DNA from: FEB-12 sp964503315
Lineage (GTDB): Bacteria > Zixibacteria > MSB-5A5 > GN15 > FEB-12
Direction: 5' to 3'
DNA: 64,000 bases
Assembly (NCBI GenBank): GCA_964503315.1
Contig: CAZCZL010000004.1
Coordinates: 62,001-126,000, forward strand
The translations under genes and the position numbers were made by a program. Positions within the stretch are counted from its first letter, which is position 1. The number at the start of each line of letters is the position of its first letter. Shown here in pieces: positions 8,581-18,299 of the stretch. The notes below the pieces were generated by a model. The model ran no database searches, was not told where the DNA came from, and saw only the letters and a list, made by a program, of their open reading frames with translations.

Positions 8581-9720
8581 ATGTCAGGATTAGCAGGTAT
8601 CAGAGGCTACGACTATATCGAGTTCTATGTCGGCTCGGCCAAAACGACTGCGTTCTGGTTCGCCAGCGCGCTCAATCTCAATATCACCGCCTACGCAGGT
8701 CCCGAGACCGGTGTCCGCGACCGCGTCTCATACTTTCTCACCAAGAATAATCTGAAGTTTGTGGTCACTTCCGCCATTGACCCGAACAACTACGATGTCT
8801 TCGGCTTTGTCCAGAAGCATGGGGATGGTGTGAAGCGCTGGTCGATCGAGGTTGACGATGTTGAGGCTGCTTTCAAATACGCCACTCAGCATGGCGCCGT
8901 CATGGTTGCTCGACCGCATAAGATCGAAGACCACAACGGCTACGTGACAGAAGCCGCTATCCGACTCTACGATGACACCGAGCTGGTTTATGTCAATCGC
9001 GACCACTATTCCCAGACGCTCAAGCCGGGCTACTGCAAGCCGCCGATGAAGATCGAGATCCAGACGCGCGAAACCGGCATTCAAGGAGTCGACCATATCG
9101 TCGGCAACGTCCGCGAAAACGAAATGAACCTCTGGGCCGACTACTTCAACCAGACCATGGGATTTGAGACGTTTGTCGATTTCAAGGCTGGCGATATCGG
9201 CACCAAATACTCCGCGCTCCTCTCCAAAGTCGTACGGAGCCAGGACAACAAGATCAAGAACCCGATCAATGAACCGTTTGAGGGCCTGAAGAAGTCCCAG
9301 ATCGAGGAGTTCATTCAGACCTACCATGGCTCCGGCGTCCAGCACATCGCGATCCGCACCGAAAAGATCGTCGACACCATCGCCGCGCTCCGCGCCAATG
9401 GCGTTGAGTTCCTCACCGTGCCGGACACCTATTACGATATGCTGCGCAATCGCAAGGATCTCAATATCGAAGAATCAATTGATGACCTGCAAAAGCATGG
9501 CATCCTCTGCGATAAAGAGGAGCATGGTTATCTGCTGCAACTCTTCACCAAGCCGATCGGTGACCGTCCAACCTTCTTCTTCGAGTTTATCCAGCGCCGG
9601 GGAGGATCGCAGGGGTTCGGGAAAGGAAACTTCCAGTCCCTTTTTGAGTCGATCGAATTGGACCAGAAACTGCGCGGCAATCTGGACCGCGAATATCAGC
9701 CGAGCATGCCGGCCTGCTAA
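8581..9720 (+). CDS. hppD: 4-hydroxyphenylpyruvate dioxygenase
   Basis: Fe(II), O2-dependent enzyme converting 4-hydroxyphenylpyruvate to homogentisate in tyrosine degradation. The 379-aa length is typical. The two-repeat VOC fold is evident, and the C-terminal half carries the iron ligands H172 (GVDHIVGNV), H255 (GVQHIAI) and E335 (FFFEFIQRR). It is the first gene of a plus-strand operon, with hmgA 12 bases downstream, behind the promoter at 8470-8498. The ribosome site is weak (AAAGGG). Confidence 0.96.
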   Translation: MSGLAGIRGYDYIEFYVGSAKTTAFWFASALNLNITAYAGPETGVRDRVSYFLTKNNLKFVVTSAIDPNNYDVFGFVQKHGDGVKRWSIEVDDVEAAFKYATQHGAVMVARPHKIEDHNGYVTEAAIRLYDDTELVYVNRDHYSQTLKPGYCKPPMKIEIQTRETGIQGVDHIVGNVRENEMNLWADYFNQTMGFETFVDFKAGDIGTKYSALLSKVVRSQDNKIKNPINEPFEGLKKSQIEEFIQTYHGSGVQHIAIRTEKIVDTIAALRANGVEFLTVPDTYYDMLRNRKDLNIEESIDDLQKHGILCDKEEHGYLLQLFTKPIGDRPTFFFEFIQRRGGSQGFGKGNFQSLFESIELDQKLRGNLDREYQPSMPAC

Positions 9721-9732
9721 GGAGAATCAATA

Positions 9733-10896
9733 ATGCCGTTTTATCATAAGCTTGGCCAGATCCCGCGGAAACGCCATATCCAGTTCTATAAACCGGATGG
9801 TAAGTCTCTTTATCGCGAGGAACTTTACTCAACCCTCGGCTTCTCCGGCGTGTATTCGAATAAGTACCATATCAATATGCCGAATTCGATCTACGCGGTG
9901 AGAGAACTACCGACGGCTGAAAATGTCGACTGGCCCGAGGCGCCGCTCAATTTCTATCACTGCTTCAGCAATCGAAAGACCAAAGACGGCGACTTCATTA
10001 CCTCGCGTATGAAGTTCATGGAGAACCGCCACTGTATTATCTCCACCGCCACGCCGAATCGTGAAACCGATGACTTCTTCAAAAACGCGTACGCCAACGA
10101 ATATATCTTCGTGCACTACGGACGCCCGCTCTTTTTGTCCGAGTACGGCCAGATTCAGCTCGAACCGGGCGATCAACTGATCATCCCCAAAGGGATCCCA
10201 TACCAGTTCAAATTCGGTGACCTGAGCCGCAACAAACTGCTGATAGTTGAATCCGACACTCCGTTTGATATTCCGAAACACTATCGCAATCCATACGGTC
10301 AGCTCGAAGAGGCCGCCCCGTATCAGGAGCGCGACTTCAAGATCCCCGAGTATATGGAGCCTAAGGACGAGAAGGGCGAGTTCCGTCTTGTTGTTCAGGG
10401 TGGCCAGCGTTTCTTTGAGTACACGCTGCAGCACCACCCGTTCGACGTGGTCGGCTGGGATGGCTTCCACTACCCATATGCCTTTAATATCAAAGACTAT
10501 AACCCGAAGGTTGGGCGACTGCATCTTCCGCCGCCGATCCACCTCGCGTTCAATACCGGACATTTTGTGTTGTGTAATTTCTGTCCCCGACCGTTCGACT
10601 TTGATCCCCAGGCGATCCCTGTCCCGTACTGGCATTCCAACTGTGACAGTGACGAGGTTTTGTATTATGTTGAGGGAGACTTTATGTCCCGCGCCGGGAT
10701 CGAAGAAGGCTCCTTCACGCTGCATCCATCGGGCATGCCCCATGGACCGCAGCCGGGTAAGACTGAGGCATCGCTCGGCGCACACGAAACGAGCGAGTAC
10801 GCGGTGATGGTCGATACCTTCGAGCCGTTGCGTCCCACGACCTACGTGCGCGATACTATCGACCCGAACTACTCTCGTTCATGGCTGGCCAAGTAA
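9733..10896 (+). CDS. hmgA: Homogentisate 1,2-dioxygenase
   Basis: Ring-cleaving iron enzyme giving maleylacetoacetate. At 387 aa it is the shorter form, compared with ~440 aa in proteobacteria and animals. Recognisable segments are HHPFDVVGWDGFHYPYAF, the metal-site region WHSNCDSDEVLYYVEG (His plus an acidic ligand, Asp or Glu) and HPSGMPHGPQPG with the last His. AAGGAG stands just before the ATG. It is coupled to hppD and followed by an aminotransferase. Confidence 0.94.
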   Translation: MPFYHKLGQIPRKRHIQFYKPDGKSLYREELYSTLGFSGVYSNKYHINMPNSIYAVRELPTAENVDWPEAPLNFYHCFSNRKTKDGDFITSRMKFMENRHCIISTATPNRETDDFFKNAYANEYIFVHYGRPLFLSEYGQIQLEPGDQLIIPKGIPYQFKFGDLSRNKLLIVESDTPFDIPKHYRNPYGQLEEAAPYQERDFKIPEYMEPKDEKGEFRLVVQGGQRFFEYTLQHHPFDVVGWDGFHYPYAFNIKDYNPKVGRLHLPPPIHLAFNTGHFVLCNFCPRPFDFDPQAIPVPYWHSNCDSDEVLYYVEGDFMSRAGIEEGSFTLHPSGMPHGPQPGKTEASLGAHETSEYAVMVDTFEPLRPTTYVRDTIDPNYSRSWLAK

Positions 10897-10938
10897 TGGC
10901 CGCCGACCAGAACGTTTTGGCTGATTGGAACTGATGCG

Positions 10939-12072
10939 ATGATAGAGATCCCACGGTTTATCCGCGAACTGCAACCGTATGTGGCGGGGAAACCGATCGA
11001 TGAACTGGCGCGCGAGAAGAAACTCTCGCGTATCGTCAAGCTGGCCTCCAACGAAAATCCGTACGGCCCCTCCCCCAAAGCGATCGCCGTCATGCAGCGA
11101 TCACTACACGACCTGCATCGCTATGTCGACCCGGGAGCCTACAGCCTGATCCACAAGATCGCCGACCATTACGACATCAACGCGTCGCAGATCATCACCG
11201 GATCGGGAGTCGATGCTCTCCTCTCGTACGCGGTCAAATCTTTTACCGAGGACAGTGATGAAGTGCTGACCTCGCAGGGGACCTTCATTGGCATCTATGT
11301 TAATGTGAACAAGCATCACCGCAAGCTGAACCTCGCCCCGCTCAACGACTACGCGTATGACCTCGATGAACTTCTGAAGCGGATCAACCCGAAAACGAAA
11401 CTGATCTACCTGGCCAACCCGAACAATCCGACAGGCACCAGCTTCAGTGCGGATGAGTTTGAGCGGTTCATGGCGCGGGTTCCGAAAGATATTCTCGTCA
11501 TTCTCGACGAAGCCTACTTCAGCTACGCGCAAGCGAATCCTGATTACCCGAACGGACTCACCTACCGGTACGACAATCTGCTGGTGATGAGGACATTTTC
11601 AAAAGACTACGGTCTGGCGGGCGTGCGAATAGGTTTCGCCTATGGTCCGGAGTATCTGATTCGCGAGATGTACAAGGTGAAACTGCCGTTTGAGCCGAAT
11701 TACCTCGCGCAGCAGGCCGCGATCGCCGCGCTCGATGACTCTGAGTTCCTCAAGATGACGCTCGAGACCAACCGTCGCAACATGCAGCGAATGGTCAAGG
11801 CCTTTGCGGAGATCGGCATTCGACAGGTTCGCTCCGACGCCAATTTCATTCTGTTGCTGATGCCCTCTGAACAGTTTGCGCTCGACTTCAACCTCGCCTG
11901 TCTTGACCACGGACTCATCGTGCGTCATGTCCGCTCCTTTGGCATCCCGAACGGTATCCGTATCAACACCGGCACCGATGACGAGACCAACTTTGCCGTG
12001 CATGTCATCGACGAAGTCTATCACACATTATTGAAGTCCGCGCCCGAATTCGCGTCCCACGTGGAAGGTTAA
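10939..12072 (+). CDS. PLP-dependent aminotransferase, HisC-like; probable aromatic aminotransferase
   Basis: 377-aa fold-type I aminotransferase of the histidinol-phosphate aminotransferase branch. Visible features are the substrate-side SNENPYGPSPKA, NPNNPTGT, the Asp that binds PLP nitrogen (LDEAYFSYA) and the Schiff-base Lys in TFSKDYGLAGVRIG. The fold family fits histidine synthesis. Its place between hmgA and a FAH-family gene suggests it transaminates tyrosine (and phenylalanine) to feed HPPD. HisC-like enzymes often accept aromatic substrates. No other his gene is nearby, which favours the catabolic role. Confidence 0.85.
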   Translation: MIEIPRFIRELQPYVAGKPIDELAREKKLSRIVKLASNENPYGPSPKAIAVMQRSLHDLHRYVDPGAYSLIHKIADHYDINASQIITGSGVDALLSYAVKSFTEDSDEVLTSQGTFIGIYVNVNKHHRKLNLAPLNDYAYDLDELLKRINPKTKLIYLANPNNPTGTSFSADEFERFMARVPKDILVILDEAYFSYAQANPDYPNGLTYRYDNLLVMRTFSKDYGLAGVRIGFAYGPEYLIREMYKVKLPFEPNYLAQQAAIAALDDSEFLKMTLETNRRNMQRMVKAFAEIGIRQVRSDANFILLLMPSEQFALDFNLACLDHGLIVRHVRSFGIPNGIRINTGTDDETNFAVHVIDEVYHTLLKSAPEFASHVEG

Positions 12073-12073
12073 C

Positions 12074-13105
12074 ATGAAGTTTGTATCATACAGTACCCAG
12101 GCCGATCGCGAACGGATCGGCCTCGTGGTTGATAATCATATCGTCGACCTCACTGCCTCTGCCAAGCTGTACGGCGAAATACTCCCATCTACTATGGAAG
12201 GACTACTGCTTGCAGCAAGTTTGACCATGGACGTCGCACGACAGATCGAGGCGGGGTTCGTCAACGAGCGCAAGGGCGTTATCGCTCCGGAGGGAGTCAC
12301 TCTTCTCTCGCCAGTCCCGCGCCCGACCTCATGCCGCGATGGCTACGCCTTCCGTCAGCATGTCGCGACCGCGCGCCGCAATCGCGGCGTTGAGATGATC
12401 CCCGAATTTGACCAATTCCCGGTTTTTTATTTCACTAATCATCTTGGTGTGATCGGCCCCGGTGACTGCGTCGTCGAAGCTGACCATCTGCAGCAACTCG
12501 ATTTCGAGCTGGAATGCGCGATCGTTATCGGCAAACAGGGGCGGAATATCCCGGCCGCTAGAGCAGACGAGTACATCGCGGGCTTTACAATTATGAATGA
12601 CCTCTCCGCGCGCGTCCTGCAAATGGACGAAATGAAATTGAGTCTCGGGCCAGCCAAAGGAAAGGACTTCGCCACCGCCCTTGGCCCCTGGATGGTCACT
12701 CCCGATGAACTGGAGAGTCGCCGTGTGCACGGTCCCAACGGCTCTTCCTGGGATCTGCGCATGCGCGCCTGGCATAACGGTCAGCAGATCTCGGATGGTA
12801 ACCTCAAAGACATGAACTGGACCTTCGCCGAGATCATCGAACGCGCTTCCTACGGTGTCGATATATATCCCGGCGACGTTATCGGCTCGGGAACTGTCGG
12901 AACCGGCTGCTACCTGGAACTGAATGGTACGCGTACCCTGGAGGCAAAAGCCAAGGGGAGCAGCTACTCTCCTGTCTGGCTGAAAGCCGGGGATACGATC
13001 GAACTTGAGATCGATATGCTTGGACGGTTGACCAATCGCATAGTTGCCGCTCCTCAGCATTATTCGATCCTTGAGAAGAAGAGAATTGTCGAACCGGCGC
13101 GATGA
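12074..13105 (+). CDS. Fumarylacetoacetate hydrolase family protein
   Basis: 343 aa. It should cleave fumarylacetoacetate to fumarate and acetoacetate, the last carbon-carbon cleavage of tyrosine degradation. The FAH fold is clear: metal ligands lie in QLDFELECAIVIGK and MNDLSARVLQ, followed by GPAKGKDFATALGPWMVT, and the glycine-rich GDVIGSGTVGTG is near the end. It starts one base after the aminotransferase stop and overlaps the next gene by ATGA. No maleylacetoacetate isomerase lies in the window, so this enzyme may act on maleylacetoacetate directly, or the isomerase lies elsewhere. Confidence 0.88.
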   Translation: MKFVSYSTQADRERIGLVVDNHIVDLTASAKLYGEILPSTMEGLLLAASLTMDVARQIEAGFVNERKGVIAPEGVTLLSPVPRPTSCRDGYAFRQHVATARRNRGVEMIPEFDQFPVFYFTNHLGVIGPGDCVVEADHLQQLDFELECAIVIGKQGRNIPAARADEYIAGFTIMNDLSARVLQMDEMKLSLGPAKGKDFATALGPWMVTPDELESRRVHGPNGSSWDLRMRAWHNGQQISDGNLKDMNWTFAEIIERASYGVDIYPGDVIGSGTVGTGCYLELNGTRTLEAKAKGSSYSPVWLKAGDTIELEIDMLGRLTNRIVAAPQHYSILEKKRIVEPAR

Positions 13106-14133
13106 GCGAACCCGTGCGTACTGACATCCCGTCGCGGACGAGCGACGGCATCCGCCATCTGAATCCACGTGAGATAACCGTTCGCGAAAATTTCGCGTAC
13201 CTGCAGGGCGGGATCGCTCCGCGTCCTATCGCTCTGGTCTCCACGCTTTCGGCTGATGGCGCACGTAATCTTTCTCCATTCTCATTCTTTAACGCCTTCG
13301 GCGGCAACCCGCCGACCGTCTGTATCTCTCCCTCGCGCCGTCAGCGCGATGGCTCCGTCAAAGATACCTACAACAACCTCGTCGCGACCGGCGAGTGCGT
13401 TATTCAAGCGGTGACCTATGACATGGTTCAGCAGGTCAGTCTCGCCTCGACAGAATATCCCACTGGTGTTGATGAGTTTCTGAAATCCGGGCTCACGCCG
13501 ATCCCGTCAGATATTGTCAAGCCGCCACGCGTCGCCGAATCCCCCTTTCAAATGGAGTGCATGGTCAAGCAGATCATTCCTCTGGGCGAAAGTAACGGCT
13601 CCGGCAACTTGGTGATCTGCGAAGTGGTCAGGTACCATATCGCCGAACGAATACTGGTGAATGGCGTCATCCACCCCGACGCCATTGATCTCGTGGGCCG
13701 CAACTCGGCTGACTTCTATACGCGCGCTTCCGGGACGGCCATTTTCTCAGTGAAGAAGCCACTCGAAACACGCGGCATCGGCTTCGACCAATTGCCTGAG
13801 TTCATCCGCCATTCCACAGTCTTTACTGGCAACAATCTTGGCCAGTTCGGCAACTGCGAGAGCATTCCGTCTGATGAATCAGTCGTTGCCTTTGTCTCTG
13901 CCACAACTCCGGTTGATCTGACCGACGACCAATTGGATCTACTGTATCAATCCGGCGATTATCAGGCGATCTTCCAGGCGGCGCTCGGCCGTCTATCTTC
14001 GGACCCAGCGACAGCGATTGCCCTCGTAGAACGTACAGCCAAGCTGGCCCTCGATCGAGCTAACGATACCGATTTCGCCTGGAAAGCCGCGCTCCACGCA
14101 GAGTCAGTGCGGAAGAACCGTTCCACTCCCTGA
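13102..14133 (+). CDS. Flavin reductase-like (FMN-binding split barrel) protein with C-terminal extension
   Basis: 343 aa. The N-terminal ~220 residues match the flavoredoxin/flavin reductase-like split barrel: GGIAPRPIALVSTLSADGARN, LSPFSFFNAFGGNPP, KDTYNNLVATGECVI. The last ~110 residues (after about 235) form an extra region, Asp/Ala-rich and helical at the end, not seen in the short family members. It overlaps the FAH-family gene by four bases and precedes acetoacetyl-CoA synthetase, so it is clearly part of the tyrosine operon. Its job there is unknown. Supplying reduced flavin or acting on a pathway intermediate are both guesses. Confidence 0.75.
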   Translation: MSEPVRTDIPSRTSDGIRHLNPREITVRENFAYLQGGIAPRPIALVSTLSADGARNLSPFSFFNAFGGNPPTVCISPSRRQRDGSVKDTYNNLVATGECVIQAVTYDMVQQVSLASTEYPTGVDEFLKSGLTPIPSDIVKPPRVAESPFQMECMVKQIIPLGESNGSGNLVICEVVRYHIAERILVNGVIHPDAIDLVGRNSADFYTRASGTAIFSVKKPLETRGIGFDQLPEFIRHSTVFTGNNLGQFGNCESIPSDESVVAFVSATTPVDLTDDQLDLLYQSGDYQAIFQAALGRLSSDPATAIALVERTAKLALDRANDTDFAWKAALHAESVRKNRSTP

Positions 14134-14151
14134 TGAATCCTCACGACAGGT

Positions 14152-16116
14152 ATGTCATATACAAGCCCTGATGCTCCCCTTCCCCTCTGGACCCCATCGC
14201 CGGATCGTGCCGCCGCGTCCCGTATGGCGGCGTATATGTTTTGGCTCGGACAACGCCACGGACTGACTTTTGACTCCTACCCACAGCTATATCAGTGGTC
14301 GATCGATAACATAGAGCAGTTTTGGGCAACTGTTTGGGAATACGGAGAATTCGTCCATTCGAATCCTCCAGCCACAATTCTGGATAGCGGCCGCATGCCC
14401 GGCGCACGATGGTTTGATGGCGCCCGAATGAATTTCGCCGAAAATCTCCTGAGGCATCGCGATGCTCGCACCGCCATCATCAGTTATCGCGAAGATCGGC
14501 TTGTAGCTCGCATTTCGTATACTGATCTCTATCTGAAAGTCGCGGCATGCGCTGAAGGACTCCGTCGTGCGGGAGTCAAGCAGGGCGACCGTGTGGCCGC
14601 GTATATTCCCAATCAGGCTGAAGCAGTCATTGCCATGCTGGCGACAACGTCTATTGGAGCGATCTGGTCCTCCTGCTCGCCCGATTTTGGACTCCAGGGA
14701 GCGCTCGACCGGCTCAGCCAGATCGAACCCAAAGTGCTGATCGCCGCTGATGGCTACGTCTATCTGGGAAAACAGCATCCCTGCGTCGACGTGATAACAC
14801 ATCTGGTCGAACAGATCCCCGCCATTCAGCGGGCATTCGTCGTCAACAATATCGGTGATGGCTTAAACGGCGTTGACGCACGCATCTCAAGTTGGAACGA
14901 GCTGTTGAGCAACGACTCTACTGAGCTCTGGTTTGAACAGCTCCCCTTTGACAATCCCATCTATATCATGTACTCCTCCGGCACCACTGGAAAACCGAAA
15001 TGCATTGTCCACGGCGCCGGCGGAACGCTCCTCCAGCATTTTAAAGAACTTGCCTTACATACTGACCTTCACCGCGAAGACACCATCTTCTATTTCACCA
15101 CCTGTGGCTGGATGATGTGGAACTGGCTGGTTAGTTCGCTCATGATCGGTGCGACGATAGTACTGTATGATGGCTCGCCGGCTTTCCCGTCGGTTCATGC
15201 GCTCTGGGAAATGGCCAGAGCCGAGGGAATCACCATATTCGGCACTAGCCCCAAATTCCTTTCGACATGCCAGCATGCGGGCGTCAAACCGATCGCGGGC
15301 GATGGACTCCCCAAGCTCCGGACCATTCTCTCCACCGGATCTCCTTTGACCGCGGAGAACTTCGCGTATGTCTATCGCGACATTAAGAACGATGTCCAAC
15401 TCTCGTCGATCTCCGGCGGAACAGACATTATCTCATGTTTCATGCTCGGCAATCCTCTCCTCCCTGTTTTTTCGGAGGAGATTCAGTGTCGTGGTCTTGG
15501 AATGAAGGTTGAGGCATTTGATAACTCCGCGCGACCGGTTGTCAACCAAACCGGCGAGCTTGTCTGTACCGCACCCATCCCTTCAATGCCGGTGTCGTTC
15601 TGGAATGACCCCGATGGCGCCAAGTATCGCGCCGCCTACTTCGATACGTATCCCGGAGTATGGCGTCACGGCGATTATATCAAGATCACTGAGCGCGGCG
15701 GGGTGGTCGTGTTTGGCCGTTCGGATGCCACCCTCAATCCCGGCGGGGTGCGGATCGGCACTGCCGAGATCTACAATCCGGTCGAGGCGATGCCGGAGAT
15801 CAAAGATAGCCTCGTGATCGGACAGCGGTGGCATAACGATATTCGGATAATCCTGTTTGTGGTCCTGCAGGACGGACTCATACTGGATGATGACCTCAAG
15901 AAGCGGATCAGGGAAGCGATCCGCCGCCACAACACGCCGCGACATGTCCCGGCGATTATCCTGCCGATTAACGAAGTCCCTCGCACCTTGAACGCGAAGA
16001 AGGTCGAGGTCGCCGTCACTCGCATTATCCATAACGAGCCGGTCACCAATCGCGAAGCGCTCATCAACCCCGACTCTCTTAAGCAGTTCGAGGATCTTCC
16101 CGAACTGAATGCCTGA
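14152..16116 (+). CDS. Acetoacetyl-CoA synthetase
   Basis: 654-aa member of the acyl-CoA synthetase (AMP-forming) family, close in length and N-terminus to acetoacetate-CoA ligases. The adenylation motif IMYSSGTTGKPKCIVHG, TTCGWMMWNW, GGTDIIS and C-terminal RSDATLNPGGVRIGTAEIY are visible, with the catalytic Lys near LNAKKVEVAV. It activates the acetoacetate released by the FAH step to acetoacetyl-CoA, which thiolase then splits. It is the last gene of the hppD operon, and a long palindrome follows. Confidence 0.9.
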   Translation: MSYTSPDAPLPLWTPSPDRAAASRMAAYMFWLGQRHGLTFDSYPQLYQWSIDNIEQFWATVWEYGEFVHSNPPATILDSGRMPGARWFDGARMNFAENLLRHRDARTAIISYREDRLVARISYTDLYLKVAACAEGLRRAGVKQGDRVAAYIPNQAEAVIAMLATTSIGAIWSSCSPDFGLQGALDRLSQIEPKVLIAADGYVYLGKQHPCVDVITHLVEQIPAIQRAFVVNNIGDGLNGVDARISSWNELLSNDSTELWFEQLPFDNPIYIMYSSGTTGKPKCIVHGAGGTLLQHFKELALHTDLHREDTIFYFTTCGWMMWNWLVSSLMIGATIVLYDGSPAFPSVHALWEMARAEGITIFGTSPKFLSTCQHAGVKPIAGDGLPKLRTILSTGSPLTAENFAYVYRDIKNDVQLSSISGGTDIISCFMLGNPLLPVFSEEIQCRGLGMKVEAFDNSARPVVNQTGELVCTAPIPSMPVSFWNDPDGAKYRAAYFDTYPGVWRHGDYIKITERGGVVVFGRSDATLNPGGVRIGTAEIYNPVEAMPEIKDSLVIGQRWHNDIRIILFVVLQDGLILDDDLKKRIREAIRRHNTPRHVPAIILPINEVPRTLNAKKVEVAVTRIIHNEPVTNREALINPDSLKQFEDLPELNA

Positions 16117-16131
16117 ATTCCTTCCCCAAAC

Positions 16132-16161
16132 GATCGAGGCAGGCTCGCGCCTGCCTCGATC
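16132..16161. terminator. Perfect 12-bp-stem palindrome between convergent genes
   Basis: A 12-base stem (GATCGAGGCAGG), a 6-base loop and its exact complement, lying between the stops of the acetoacetyl-CoA synthetase (+) and the chemoreceptor (-). No U-run follows on either strand. It may still end both transcripts or be a small palindromic repeat. Confidence 0.5.
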
Positions 16162-16184
16162 CACTCCACCACATAACGAATTGA

Positions 16185-18299
16185 TTAGAGCTGGAACTTT
16201 GACACCATCTGCTGAAGACCTTCAGCCTGACGATTCAACTCCTCCGCCGCCGCCGCGGACTCTTCCGCGCCCGACGCCGTCTCTTTGGTAACCGTATTGA
16301 TCTGTTCGATGCTCTTCGAGATCTCTTCAGCCGCCGTCGACTGCTGTTCCGAGGCCGCCGCGATTTGACCGATCATCTCGGTTACCCGCTGAGCCATGGT
16401 CACGATCTCGTTCAGGCTGCTGCCGGCCTTATCCGCCAGCATTTTGCCACGATCGACCTGCTGCACACCGGCTTCCATCGTTTGCACCGCTTCCTCAGTC
16501 TCGTGCTGGATCCCTTTGATCATGGAAGCGATCTCGCCCGTCGCCTTGCCGGTCCGTTCGGCCAGCTTGCGAACTTCATCAGCCACTACCGCGAATCCGC
16601 GTCCCTGTTCACCCGCTCGGGCTGCTTCGATTGCGGCATTCAACGCCAACAGGTTGGTCTGGTCAGCGATATCATCGATTACAGAGATGATCTCCCCGAT
16701 CTGATCCGCTGATTTCGCCAATTTGGCGATCGACTCTGACGACTCCCGCACGACATCGGCGATCTTCTGCATCCCGTGGATGGTGTCGCTGACTATCTGG
16801 CCACCGGAACCGGCCGTCGTCGCCGCACCTTTGGCGGTGGTAGCCGCATCACCAGCGTTGCGCGAAGACTCGAGTATAGTGGCACTCATCTCTTCGACCG
16901 CTGCCGACACCTGGTGCACCTGGCTCGACTGCTTTTTCGCGCCGCTTGCCATTGCTTCGGACGATGACGCGATCTCAGTCGCGGCTGTCACCAGTTCACG
17001 GGCATTGTCCGACAATTGACGGATCATGCCGCTCAAATTGTGGATCATGGTCTTGAAGGAATGGCCCAGAACATCCTTGTCCGACCGGGGCTCCAGTCGG
17101 ACCGTAAGATCATTCGCCGCGATCCGTTTAGCGGCCTCAGAGACGGTCCTCATGTAATCGACCGCTTCATGCACGGACTGCTGCAGTTCGCCGATCTCAT
17201 CGGTACTGGTCACGCGAACATTGGTATTGACGTCGCCTTGAGCCATACTCTTCGCGGCCGCTACCAACTGATAGACCGGCTTGGTGATGGATCGGGCAAA
17301 ACCAAACGCTACGACCATCCCGATCAACAGAGCGATCACGCCAATCACGACGCTGGTGTTGCGCATGGACACAACTGGAGCGGTGAATTCATCCAGATAG
17401 CTTCCTACCCCAATGACCCAGTCCCAATCCTTGAAGTAGGCATACGCCACGATCTTGTCGCGCGGTTCGGTCTCCCCGAGTTCCTTGTTGATCCACGGAT
17501 AGGTTATCCACCCGATCTCACCATCCTTCAGCTTTGGCCCTTTGTCCATCATCTCCTTGATGAAATCGTAATTGCTGAGGTCGGCACCTTCCTTCGCCGG
17601 ATGGACTTGCAGCACACCGGCGCTGTTGATAGCGTACAGATACCCGGTCTTGCCGACTTTCTGCGAAAGCATGGCGGTTCGAAGCTGCGGGGTCCGTTCC
17701 GGAACGCCCACATATAACACGCCTATGACCTTGTTATTGGCGTCTCGAAGCGGCTCGTACGCTGTGACAAACCAGGAGGTCACGACAAACGCGCGACCGT
17801 AGTAAGTCTCCCCGCGAGCCACTACCTTCTCATATACCTGATCGGAAAGGTAGGTACCGACCGCGCGGCTGCCATCTTCCTTGCGGACGTTGGTGGCAAC
17901 GCGCTTGGCTTTGTCCCCCTCGCGCATGAAGATCGTGCAGGTGGCGCCTGTCTGCGATTTGACTTTGTCTACGAAGACTGTGTCGCCGTTCAACGCCCGG
18001 TTATTTCGACCGCCTCCAACCACCAGTCGGTCGTCCTCCATTCGAACAGTGCCGTTGGAGTAGTCCCGGAACAGCGAGCGCGCCACCTCGAAATTGAACT
18101 TCACTTGGTTGGTACTCTGTTCATTCTGCATCCGGCACATTTCGACTGCCGTCATGGCCAAATGGTTCAGGTCGGCTTTGGCGATCTCAGTGATGACCCC
18201 GGAAGATTTCCAGGTAGTGACCACAGTGATAGCGGCTGCGGCGATGAGCAGTGATCCACACATCGCCAGCAAAAGCTTGTGCGCCAGTTTGAGTTTCAT
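16185..18299 (-). CDS. Methyl-accepting chemotaxis protein with periplasmic Cache sensor
   Basis: 704 aa. A first membrane helix (about 8-28) is followed by a ~280-residue periplasmic sensor of the Cache_3-Cache_2 type (for example GETYYGRAFVVTSWFVTAYEPL and DWVIGVGSYLDEF). Then come a second helix (about 310-330), a HAMP domain (FARSITKPVYQLVAAAKSMA...) and the signalling hairpin, with the invariant tip around IDDIADQTNLLALNAAIEAARAGEQGRGFAVVADEVRKLAERT. Cache sensors of this kind usually bind small organic acids; the ligand here is unknown. A second receptor lies just upstream on the same strand. No Che kinase genes are in the window. Confidence 0.93.
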   Translation of the reverse strand: MKLKLAHKLLLAMCGSLLIAAAAITVVTTWKSSGVITEIAKADLNHLAMTAVEMCRMQNEQSTNQVKFNFEVARSLFRDYSNGTVRMEDDRLVVGGGRNNRALNGDTVFVDKVKSQTGATCTIFMREGDKAKRVATNVRKEDGSRAVGTYLSDQVYEKVVARGETYYGRAFVVTSWFVTAYEPLRDANNKVIGVLYVGVPERTPQLRTAMLSQKVGKTGYLYAINSAGVLQVHPAKEGADLSNYDFIKEMMDKGPKLKDGEIGWITYPWINKELGETEPRDKIVAYAYFKDWDWVIGVGSYLDEFTAPVVSMRNTSVVIGVIALLIGMVVAFGFARSITKPVYQLVAAAKSMAQGDVNTNVRVTSTDEIGELQQSVHEAVDYMRTVSEAAKRIAANDLTVRLEPRSDKDVLGHSFKTMIHNLSGMIRQLSDNARELVTAATEIASSSEAMASGAKKQSSQVHQVSAAVEEMSATILESSRNAGDAATTAKGAATTAGSGGQIVSDTIHGMQKIADVVRESSESIAKLAKSADQIGEIISVIDDIADQTNLLALNAAIEAARAGEQGRGFAVVADEVRKLAERTGKATGEIASMIKGIQHETEEAVQTMEAGVQQVDRGKMLADKAGSSLNEIVTMAQRVTEMIGQIAAASEQQSTAAEEISKSIEQINTVTKETASGAEESAAAAEELNRQAEGLQQMVSKFQL

